DNA of 12,331 nt from Deltaproteobacteria bacterium (lineage in GTDB: Bacteria > Myxococcota_A > UBA9160 > UBA4427), in the NCBI GenBank assembly GCA_011051925.1, contig DRKE01000110.1, positions 1-12,331 of the forward strand, in the 5' to 3' direction. Of the stretch, positions 1-6,983 are shown one piece after another. Under the pieces are notes generated by a model. That model was given only the letters and a program-made list of their open reading frames with translations. It was not told the DNA's origin and searched no databases. How positions within the stretch are numbered: the stretch's first letter is position 1; each line of letters opens with the position of its first letter. The translations under genes were made by a program, and so were the position numbers.

Positions 1-3000
1 GCTGCTCGGCCTCGTCGAGACGGATCACGTCTCGGACCAGGATCTTGGGCGGATCCCCCTCCTCGAGCGTGCCGTGCACGATCAGGGGGATCGGACCCCG
101 CTCGCCGTCGGTCGTCATTTCGTCCTTCGCGGCGCGAAGCAGGCCGACGTGCTGCTCGTAGGGTTCCGAGAAGATCACGAGTTCGAAACTGCCCTCGAGG
201 TCCTCGAGCGTACCGAATCCCATCCGCTGGCCCCGCTTCGTACGGGTCTCCCGCAGCCCCGTCAGCAACCCACCCGCCCGGATCTCGCGTTTCGAGAGCT
301 CCGCGGCCTGCCGCGAGGTCGTGTCCGCGAATCGGGCCAGCAAGGGGGCCACGCTGCCCAGGGGATGACCGGTCACGTAGAAACCCAGCAGCTCCTTCTC
401 ATGGCTCAAGCGCTCCCGCTCGCTCCAATCCGCCGTCTCGATCAGCTTCGGGGAGTCGAGTCCACTGCCCCCGGACAGGTCGCCGAAGAGGCTTTCCTGT
501 CCCACCGCCCGATCGCGTTGCATCGAGGCCGCCCGCTCGAGGGCGGAGTCGATCGACGCCCAGACGGACGCCCGGCTGGGATGGATCGAATCGAAGGCGC
601 CGCATTTCACGAGCGCCTCGACGACGCGTCGATTGACCTTGCGCCCGTCCACCCGGCTCGCGAAGTCGAAGATGCTCTCGAAGGCCCCCCCCTCCCGACG
701 CGCTTCGAGGATCGTCTCGATCGCTCCGGCCCCGACGTTCTTGATCCCCCCGAACCCGAATCGGATCGCACCGTCGACGACGCCGAAATCCCGCTCGGAT
801 TCGTTGACATCGGGGGGAAGGATCTCGATCGCCTTTTCCCGGACATGCGCGATGTAGCGGGAAAGACGGTCGTGGTTGGCCGACTCGATCGTGAGAACCG
901 AGGCCAGATACTCGGCGGGATGGTTCGCCTTCAGGTAGGCCGTTTGATAGGTGATGTAGGCATAGGCGGTCGAATGCGCCTTCGGGAAGCCGTAGCCGGC
1001 GAACTCGACGATCAGGTCGAAGACGCGCCCGGCCTCCTTCCCGTCGATGCCGTTGGCGACGCAGCCGGAGACGAAACGCTCTCGCTGCTCCTGCATCACC
1101 TCGGCCTTCTTCTTTCCCATCGCGCGCCGCAGCAGGTCGGCTTCCCCGAGGCTGTAGCCCGCCATCTTCTGGGCGATCTGCAGGACCTGGTCCTGATAGA
1201 CGATGACGCCGAGGGTCTCTCTCGTCAGGTCCTCGATCATCGGATGCAGGTATTCGATCTTCTTCTGGCCGGTCTTCCGGGCGACGAAATCGTCGACCAT
1301 GCCCGACTGCAGGGGGCCGGGGCGGTAGAGCGCGACCAGCGGGATGATCTCCCGGAAATTCGCGGGCTTCAGCTTCAGCACGAGATCGGTCATCCCCGAC
1401 GACTCGACCTGGAACACGCCTTCCGTGTCGCCTTCGCAGAGGAGTTCGTAGGTCGCCGGATCGTCGATCGGGATCGCGTTCACGTCGAAGGACTCGAAGC
1501 CCGGCTTGCGCCGGATCATGCGTTCCGCGTCGGCCATCAGGGTCAGCGTCTTCAGACCGAGGAAATCGAACTTGATCAATCCGATCTTCTCGACGCAGTT
1601 CATGTTGTACTGCGTCATCACGTCGCCGGATTTCGGATCCTTGTAGAGGGGAACCATCTCGATCAGCGGTTTCGTTCCCACGACCACCCCGGCCGCATGC
1701 TTCGAAGCGTGGCGGGTGATGCCCTCGAGATTCATCGCAGTCTCGAGCAGTCGCCGAACCTGCCCGTCCGTCTCCATCAGGTTCCGGATCTCCGGAGACT
1801 GATCGATCGCGTCCTTCAGCTTGATCCCGAGGACCTCGGGCACGAGCTTGGCAATCCGGTCCACGTCGCCGTAGGACATCCCGAGCACCCGTCCGACGTC
1901 GCGGATCGCCGCCTTCGCCTGCAGGGTCCCGAAAGTGACGATCTGCGCGACCTTCATCCGGTCATAGCGCCCCTCGAGCGAATCCCCCTCCGGAACCTCG
2001 CCATCGTATTTCTCCGCCACGTAGCGGATCACCTGCTCCCGACCGCGCATGCAGAAATCGACGTCGATGTCGGGCATCGAGATCCGCTCGGGGTTCAGGA
2101 AGCGCTCGAAGATGATGTCGTACTCGATCGGGTCGACGTTCGTGATGTTCATGCCGTACGCGACGAGACTGCCGGCCGAACTCCCGCGTCCCGGACCGAC
2201 GGGGATGCCGTTCGCCTTCGCGTAGTTGATGAAATCCGCGACGATCAGGAAATAGCCCGGAAACCCCATCTTCCGGATCACGCCGAGTTCGTGCTCGAGG
2301 CGTTCGACGTAGACCTTCCGGTCCCCCTCGAAGGGCTCGTCGGGCTCCATCCCGAGCTTCGCCCGCAGCCCCGACCAGGCCTGCTCCTCCATGACCTCGT
2401 CCAGGCTCTTGCCGGCGGGCACCTGGTAGTCGGGCATGTGATAGTCGCCCATCGGGATCTCGACGTCGCAGCGTTCCGCGATCTCGAGGGTCGCCTCGAC
2501 CGCCTGTGGCATGTCGTGGAAGACCTCGCGCATGGCGTCTCCGTCCTTGACGAAGAAACCATGACCATCGAAGCGGAAACGCTTCTCGTCGCTCACGTTG
2601 GCCGCCGTCCCGACGCAGAGCAGCACGTCATGGTCGTCATGATCGTGTTCCTCGAGATAGTGCGCGTCGTTCGTCGCGACCAGCGGAATGCCGAGATCGT
2701 GATGCATCTTCAGGAGCTCCTGGTTCACGACCTCCTGTGCGGGAATCCCGTGCCGCTGGATCTCGAGGTAGTAGCGGTCCCCGAAGAGCCGCGAGAAATC
2801 CTCCGCCAGGGTCCAGGCACCGTCGGGCTCATTCGCCAGGATCGCGCGTGGAACCGGCGCGGAAAGACATCCCGAAGTGCAGATCAATCCCTGGTGATGC
2901 CGTTCGAGCAGTTCCCAGTCGATCCTCGGCTTGTAGTAGAAGCCCTCGAGGTAGGCCTTCGAAACCAGCATCATCAGGTTCTGGTAGCCCCGGGCGTCCA

Positions 3001-3298
3001 TCGCCAGGAGCAGCAGATGGTTGATCGCGTCGAAGCCGGTCTCGGCGCGCTGTTTCTTCTCCCGATCGAAGCGCGACCCCCCGGCGAAATAGACCTCGCA
3101 TCCGATGATCGGCTTCACGCCGTTGGCGCGCGCCTTCTCGTAGAATTCGATCGTCCCGAAGAGGTTGCCGTGATCGGTCTGCGCGACCGCCGGCATGTTC
3201 GCGCCCTTCGCGCGCTCGAAGAGCGGATTGTGCTTGATCGCGCCGTCGAGCAGCGAGTACTGCGTATGCAGATGGAGATGAACGAAGGGTGCCGGCAC
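1..3298 (-). CDS. dnaE: DNA polymerase III alpha subunit, 3' end cut off by the window
   Basis: Replicative DNA polymerase, the chain-elongating subunit of the Pol III holoenzyme. About 1099 codons are present; the E. coli protein has 1160 residues, so some 60-80 C-terminal residues (tau-binding region) are missing. Seen in order: an N-terminal PHP domain with HLHLH at residues 7-11 and NDAHY at 210-214; GPGRGSSAG at 368-376; the palm with PDIDVDF, whose Asp410 and Asp412 match catalytic Asp401 and Asp403 of E. coli; the third Asp at 578 in KFDFLGL; a helix-hairpin-helix near 845-870; a clamp-binding QESLF at 934-938; and an OB-fold beginning near 1010. The PHP metal-binding residues look retained, as in many non-enterobacterial DnaE proteins. 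The GTG start at 3298 puts MPAPFVHLHLH at the normal distance from the PHP motif and has GGGAG six bases upstream. It follows the guaA stop by three bases, which implies translational coupling. Confidence 0.97.
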   Translation of the reverse strand, partial: MPAPFVHLHLHTQYSLLDGAIKHNPLFERAKGANMPAVAQTDHGNLFGTIEFYEKARANGVKPIIGCEVYFAGGSRFDREKKQRAETGFDAINHLLLLAMDARGYQNLMMLVSKAYLEGFYYKPRIDWELLERHHQGLICTSGCLSAPVPRAILANEPDGAWTLAEDFSRLFGDRYYLEIQRHGIPAQEVVNQELLKMHHDLGIPLVATNDAHYLEEHDHDDHDVLLCVGTAANVSDEKRFRFDGHGFFVKDGDAMREVFHDMPQAVEATLEIAERCDVEIPMGDYHMPDYQVPAGKSLDEVMEEQAWSGLRAKLGMEPDEPFEGDRKVYVERLEHELGVIRKMGFPGYFLIVADFINYAKANGIPVGPGRGSSAGSLVAYGMNITNVDPIEYDIIFERFLNPERISMPDIDVDFCMRGREQVIRYVAEKYDGEVPEGDSLEGRYDRMKVAQIVTFGTLQAKAAIRDVGRVLGMSYGDVDRIAKLVPEVLGIKLKDAIDQSPEIRNLMETDGQVRRLLETAMNLEGITRHASKHAAGVVVGTKPLIEMVPLYKDPKSGDVMTQYNMNCVEKIGLIKFDFLGLKTLTLMADAERMIRRKPGFESFDVNAIPIDDPATYELLCEGDTEGVFQVESSGMTDLVLKLKPANFREIIPLVALYRPGPLQSGMVDDFVARKTGQKKIEYLHPMIEDLTRETLGVIVYQDQVLQIAQKMAGYSLGEADLLRRAMGKKKAEVMQEQRERFVSGCVANGIDGKEAGRVFDLIVEFAGYGFPKAHSTAYAYITYQTAYLKANHPAEYLASVLTIESANHDRLSRYIAHVREKAIEILPPDVNESERDFGVVDGAIRFGFGGIKNVGAGAIETILEARREGGAFESIFDFASRVDGRKVNRRVVEALVKCGAFDSIHPSRASVWASIDSALERAASMQRDRAVGQESLFGDLSGGSGLDSPKLIETADWSERERLSHEKELLGFYVTGHPLGSVAPLLARFADTTSRQAAELSKREIRAGGLLTGLRETRTKRGQRMGFGTLEDLEGSFELVIFSEPYEQHVGLLRAAKDEMTTDGERGPIPLIVHGTLEEGDPPKILVRDVIRLDEAEQ

Positions 3299-3301
3299 GG
3301 C

Positions 3302-4864
3302 CTACTCCCATTCGATCGTGGCGGGCGGCTTGCTCGAGATGTCGTAGACCACGCGGTTGATGCCACTGACCTCGTTGATGATGCGGTTCGAGATCCGCGC
3401 CAGGACCTCGTGGGGAAGATGCGCGAAATCCGCCGTCATCGCATCGGTCGACGTCACGCAGCGCACGGCGACGACATTCTCGTAGGTCCGGGAGTCGCCC
3501 ATCACCCCGACCGATTCGACGGGCAGAAAGACCGTGAGCGCCTGCCAGATCTCGTCGTAGAGTCCCGCCGCCCGGATCTCCTCGATCATGATCGCGTCGG
3601 CTTCACGCAAGGGCTCGAGCCGCTCGCGGGTGACCTCGCCGAGGATCCGGATCCCCAGGCCCGGCCCGGGAAAGGGATGACGCCCCAGGACGCGGGCGGG
3701 CAATCCGAGCTCCCGGCCGACGGCACGGACCTCGTCCTTGAAGAGTTCACGCAGGGGTTCGACCAGCGCCAGGGACATTTCCTCCGGCAGCCCCCCGACG
3801 TTGTGGTGGGTCTTGATCGTGACGGACTTGCCCTTGACCGACACGCTTTCGATCACATCGGGATAGAGGGTCCCCTGGACCAGGAAGTCCACCTCGCCGA
3901 TGCGGGCGGCCTCTTCCTCGAAGACCTCGATGAAGAGATTGCCGATGATCTTGCGCTTCTTCTCGGGATCCGAGACACCCGCGAGTGCCGAGAGGAAACG
4001 CTCCGAGGCATCGACGGAAACCAGACGCACGCCGAGCGTTTCCCGGAAGAGCCCCTCGACCTCCTCCCGCTCGTTCTTCCGCATCATGCCATGGTCGACG
4101 AAGATGCAGGTCAGCTGGTCCCCGATCGCCCGATGGACCAGGGCCGCGGCGACCGAGGAGTCGACCCCACCCGAGAGCCCGCAGACGGCCCGACCCGAAC
4201 CCACCTGCGCCCGGATCGAGGCGATCGCCTGTTCGGCGAAGGAGGCCATTGTCCAGGAAGGCGCGCAACCGCAGATCCGATGGACGAAATTCTCCAGGAT
4301 CCGGGTCCCGCCCTCCGTATGGACGACCTCGGGATGGAATTGCACGCCCCAGAAGGGAGATCGCTCCGATCGCACGGCGGCGAAGGGAGAACCGCCCGAA
4401 CTCGCGATGACGCGCATCCCCTCCGGCAGCCCCAGGACGCGATCCCCATGGCTCATCCAGACGACGTGTTCCGCGTCCGCCGCGAGGCCCTCGAAGAGCG
4501 GATCGGGCCGTTCGATCTTGAGTCGGACCCGCCCGTACTCCCGATCGTCGGCGGATTCGATCCGGCCGCCCAGCCGATGGACGAGCAGCTGCAGCCCATA
4601 GCAGATCCCGAGGATCGGCACGCCGAGTTCGAGCACGCCCGGATCGAGGTCGGGCGAATCGTGATCCAGGACCGAACTCGGCCCGCCCGACAGGATGATG
4701 CCGTCGGGTTTGAATTCCTCGATCGCGGACAACGGCATGTCCGCGGGATGCAGCTCGCAGTAGACGTGCCCCTCGCGAACGCGCCGTGCGATCAGCTGGG
4801 AGTACTGCGCCCCGAAATCGAGGATCAGGATCCGCGAGTGTTCTGCGGAGGGACGAGACGACAT
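3302..4864 (-). CDS. guaA: GMP synthase (glutamine-hydrolysing)
   Basis: Converts XMP, ATP and glutamine to GMP, the last step of de novo guanine nucleotide synthesis in the cytosol. The 520-residue product has the usual length. The class I glutamine amidotransferase half covers about residues 10-195: ILDFGAQYSQLI at 13-24, nucleophile Cys88 in GICYG, and His177 with Glu179 in FHPEV. The ATP pyrophosphatase half follows, with the PP-loop SGGVDSS at 231-237. The C-terminal dimerisation domain ends in the conserved PATIEWE. RHPFPGPGLGIR at 395-406 is another family signature. The ATG at 4864 has GAGGA ten bases upstream and precedes the catalytic core by a normal short leader. It lies 121 bases downstream of guaB, very likely in the same transcript, and is followed at once by dnaE. 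No residue expected for activity is missing. Confidence 0.98.
   Translation of the reverse strand: MSSRPSAEHSRILILDFGAQYSQLIARRVREGHVYCELHPADMPLSAIEEFKPDGIILSGGPSSVLDHDSPDLDPGVLELGVPILGICYGLQLLVHRLGGRIESADDREYGRVRLKIERPDPLFEGLAADAEHVVWMSHGDRVLGLPEGMRVIASSGGSPFAAVRSERSPFWGVQFHPEVVHTEGGTRILENFVHRICGCAPSWTMASFAEQAIASIRAQVGSGRAVCGLSGGVDSSVAAALVHRAIGDQLTCIFVDHGMMRKNEREEVEGLFRETLGVRLVSVDASERFLSALAGVSDPEKKRKIIGNLFIEVFEEEAARIGEVDFLVQGTLYPDVIESVSVKGKSVTIKTHHNVGGLPEEMSLALVEPLRELFKDEVRAVGRELGLPARVLGRHPFPGPGLGIRILGEVTRERLEPLREADAIMIEEIRAAGLYDEIWQALTVFLPVESVGVMGDSRTYENVVAVRCVTSTDAMTADFAHLPHEVLARISNRIINEVSGINRVVYDISSKPPATIEWE
3305..3309 (-). promoter_or_regulatory. Ribosome-binding site of dnaE, inside the end of guaA
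   Basis: On the minus strand GGGAG is formed by the last two sense codons of guaA (TGG GAG). It stands six bases before the GTG of dnaE and one base before the TAG that ends guaA. It supports the GTG start and suggests that ribosomes finishing guaA restart on dnaE. Confidence 0.6.
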
Positions 4865-4889
4865 GAGGGGGTGGTCCTCGGCCTGATGG

Positions 4890-4917
4890 CCCGATCGACC
4901 GGGGGGAGTCGATCGGG
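4890..4917 (-). repeat. Perfect inverted repeat in the guaB-guaA gap
   Basis: CCCGATCGA at 4890-4898 and TCGATCGGG at 4909-4917 form a perfect 9-bp stem around a 10-base loop. It sits 68 bases after the guaB stop and 25 bases before the guaA start. No T-run follows in either direction, so it is not a typical intrinsic terminator. It could stabilise a processed guaB 3' end, act as a partial attenuator, or be a protein-binding dyad. The rest of the 121-base gap shows no ORF. Confidence 0.45.
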
Positions 4918-4985
4918 GATGGTTTGCGGGGATCCGGAAAGGAGGACGGACGCTTCGGCCGGTCGAACGGAATGATCTGGCCGGC

Positions 4986-6446
4986 TCATTCGAGGCGGTA
5001 GTTCGGAGCCTCCTTGGTCACGATCACGTCGTGGACATGGCTCTCCTGGAGACCCGACGACGAGATCCGGACGAAGCGGGCGTGCCTGCGCAACTCACCG
5101 AGGTCGGGCGCACCGCAGTAGCCCATTCCCGAACGCAGGCCGCCATAGAGCTGATGGAGGGATTGGGACAGACTGCCCCGATAGGGCACGCGCCCTTCGA
5201 TCCCCTCCGGCACGAGCTTGTCGCTCTCCACCCCGGACTGGAAATACCGATCCCGACTGCCATCGGCCATCGCACCGAGCGAACCCATTCCCCGATAGAC
5301 CTTGTAGGAACGTCCCTGGAAGAGCACGACCTCTCCGGGCGATTCGTCCGTCCCGGCGAAGAGCGAGCCGATCATGATCGTCGCCGCCCCTGCGGCAAGC
5401 CCCTTCACGACATCCCCGGAATACTTGATCCCGCCATCCCCGATCACGGGCACCCCCGATCGGCTGGCGACCTCGGAGGCGTCGCGAATCGCCGTGAACT
5501 GTGGAACGCCCACCCCGGCCACCACGCGCGTCGTACAGATCGAGCCCGGCCCGACACCGACCTTGACCGCCGAGACGCCGGACTTGATCAGGGCCTCGGC
5601 CCCCTCGGCCGTGGCGACGTTTCCGCCCACGAGCGAGAGCGAGGGAAAATGGCTCTTGATCTCGCGAATCGTTTCGAGCACGCCCGCCGAATGACCATGA
5701 GCGGTGTCGACGACGACCACGTCGACTCCGGCATCGACCAGCGCCTGGGCCCGCACGAGCCGGTCCTCCCCGACGCCGATCGCCGCGCCGCAGCGCAGTC
5801 GGCCGAAATCGTCCTTGCAGGCATCGGGGTAGCGTTCGGTCTTCTCGATGTCCTTGATCGTGATCAGCCCGCAGAGCATGCCGGCATCGTCCACGACCAG
5901 CAGCTTCTCGATCCGGTGTTGGTGGAGCAGCTCCTGCGCCCGGGCCATCGTCGTTCCAGGCGGGACGGTCACCAGATTCTCGCGCGTCATCACCGTCGAG
6001 ATCTCGGCGCTGACGTCCTTCACGAAACGCAGATCGCGGTTGGTCAGGATTCCGACGGCCTTCCCGTCCCGCGTGACGGGCACCCCGGAGATCCGAAAGC
6101 GACTCATCACCTCGAGGGCTTCGCGGATCGGCTGTTCGGGCCGCATCGTGATCGGGTCGACGATCATGCCCGACTCGGAGCGCTTGACCTTGTCGACCTC
6201 GGCGGCCTGGTCGGCGACGGAGAGATTCTTGTGGACGATGCCGATCCCGCCGTTGCGGGCCATGCAGATCGCGGTCTCGTGTTCGGTGACCGTGTCCATG
6301 GCCGCGGAGACCAGCGGCGTGTTCAACTCGATCTCGGTCGTGAACCGGGTCCGGAGATCGACCTCATGAGGCAGGACTTCCGAGGCCGCGGGCACCAGGA
6401 GGACGTCGTCGAACGTTAGGCCCTCGCGGATCTCGGATTGGCTCAT
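4986..6446 (-). CDS. guaB: Inosine-5'-monophosphate dehydrogenase
   Basis: Oxidises IMP to XMP with NAD+, the committed and rate-limiting step to guanine nucleotides; its product is the substrate of the next gene. The 486 residues match the usual bacterial length. LTFDDVLLVP at 10-19 opens the TIM barrel. Two CBS domains are inserted at about residues 95-205, the usual site of purine nucleotide control. The barrel resumes with VVVVDTAHGHS at 243-253. The catalytic loop is GPGSICTT with Cys304. GDGGIKYSGD at 336-345 binds the IMP phosphate, and the flap carries the Arg400-Tyr401 pair. The ATG at 6446 has GGAG (6455-6458) eight bases upstream. A sigma70-like promoter ends about 25 bases above the start, so this gene probably opens the guaB-guaA-dnaE transcript. 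Confidence 0.98.
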   Translation of the reverse strand: MSQSEIREGLTFDDVLLVPAASEVLPHEVDLRTRFTTEIELNTPLVSAAMDTVTEHETAICMARNGGIGIVHKNLSVADQAAEVDKVKRSESGMIVDPITMRPEQPIREALEVMSRFRISGVPVTRDGKAVGILTNRDLRFVKDVSAEISTVMTRENLVTVPPGTTMARAQELLHQHRIEKLLVVDDAGMLCGLITIKDIEKTERYPDACKDDFGRLRCGAAIGVGEDRLVRAQALVDAGVDVVVVDTAHGHSAGVLETIREIKSHFPSLSLVGGNVATAEGAEALIKSGVSAVKVGVGPGSICTTRVVAGVGVPQFTAIRDASEVASRSGVPVIGDGGIKYSGDVVKGLAAGAATIMIGSLFAGTDESPGEVVLFQGRSYKVYRGMGSLGAMADGSRDRYFQSGVESDKLVPEGIEGRVPYRGSLSQSLHQLYGGLRSGMGYCGAPDLGELRRHARFVRISSSGLQESHVHDVIVTKEAPNYRLE

Positions 6447-6478
6447 CGGCAGGTCTCCACCCCTCTGGTTGGGGGCGG

Positions 6479-6507
6479 AGGATAATGGCGGCCTTGCGGG
6501 GGGTCAA
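6479..6507 (-). promoter_or_regulatory. Sigma70-type promoter of guaB(-guaA-dnaE)
   Basis: Minus-strand TTGACC (-35, plus positions 6502-6507) and TATCCT (-10, 6479-6484) are separated by exactly 17 bases. This matches the consensus at 5 of 6 and 4 of 6 positions. The predicted start near 6472 gives a leader of about 26 bases with the GGAG site in place. The bases just after the -10 box are all G or C (CCGCCCCC), a discriminator type known from stringently controlled promoters. Inferred from sequence only. Confidence 0.6.
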
Positions 6508-6511
6508 CCGA

Positions 6512-6535
6512 ACGGACCCGCGGGCGGGCGTCCGT
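6512..6535 (-). terminator. Hairpin after the signalling genes, possible terminator without T-run
   Basis: ACGGAC at 6512-6517 and GTCCGT at 6530-6535 form a perfect 6-bp stem with a 12-base G+C-rich loop that can pair further. It begins 7 bases past the stop at 6543 and ends just before the -35 box of the guaB promoter. The position suits a boundary between two transcripts, but no run of T follows on the minus strand. It may only slow readthrough, or may be a chance stem in G+C-rich DNA. Confidence 0.33.
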
Positions 6536-6542
6536 CGGGCTC

Positions 6543-6983
6543 TCAGTCGTTTTCCTGCTCGGCCATGACGTCGAGACCGCTCCGCAGGAGGCCGGCGAGC
6601 TCGCCCGCGATCGCTTCGGCCAGCCGATACGCCGCCCGTGGCGAGTCATCGAGCAGGCGCGACATGCCCGACCGCGGCAGCAGCCAGATCGTGCAGGGGC
6701 CATCCGCGAGTGCCGTGACCTCGCGCTTTCCGAAGGAGAAGAGCGAGGCTGTCCCGAGATGCTGGGGCGCTTCGAGGCTGCCTATGACACTCCCCGTTCG
6801 TCGGCTTTTCAGCTTGAGTCGCCCGTCCTCCAGGAAGACGAGCCCCTCTCCCTCCGAGCCTTCCCGAAAGGCGCTCTTGCCGTTCGGCAACTTCCTTTCC
6901 TCGAGGATCTCCGAAAGCGCCTCGCGTTCCTCATCGCTGAACTCGACGAGCAGGGAGAATCGTTTCATCGACTCGGGGCTCAC
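6543..6983 (-). CDS. Single-domain cyclic-nucleotide-binding-fold protein, no DNA-binding domain
   Basis: A 146-residue protein with the beta-roll fold of the Crp/Fnr and protein kinase A regulatory domains. FREGSEGEGLVFLEDGRLKL at 39-58 is the typical entry (compare the family pattern FxEGDxGDxxYFIxxGxVxV), and HLGTASLF at 75-82 corresponds to the phosphate-binding cassette. The C-terminal helix (about 113-140) ends the protein, so no helix-turn-helix follows. In the cassette the Glu that holds the ribose (Glu72 of CRP) is Thr78, and only Arg87 may match the phosphate-binding Arg82, so cAMP binding is doubtful. The GTG start overlaps the stop of the upstream gene (GTGA) and has GAGGA seven bases before it; the internal ATG at 6968 has a poorer site. 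Probably a partner of the two preceding signalling proteins. Function unknown. Confidence 0.85.
   Translation of the reverse strand: MSPESMKRFSLLVEFSDEEREALSEILEERKLPNGKSAFREGSEGEGLVFLEDGRLKLKSRRTGSVIGSLEAPQHLGTASLFSFGKREVTALADGPCTIWLLPRSGMSRLLDDSPRAAYRLAEAIAGELAGLLRSGLDVMAEQEND

Noticed and set aside
74..4975. A 1633-codon open frame on the plus strand, antisense to dnaE and guaA.
   Set aside because: It is codon-aligned with both minus-strand genes, which share one frame. It stays open because those genes use no TTA, CTA or TCA codons, as expected at high G+C. Its product is Arg/Asp/His/Leu-rich without family motifs, whereas the minus strand encodes complete known enzymes.
6512..6535. A firm intrinsic terminator after the cNMP-fold gene.
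   Set aside because: The stem is real but no T-run follows, so it is listed only as a low-confidence candidate.
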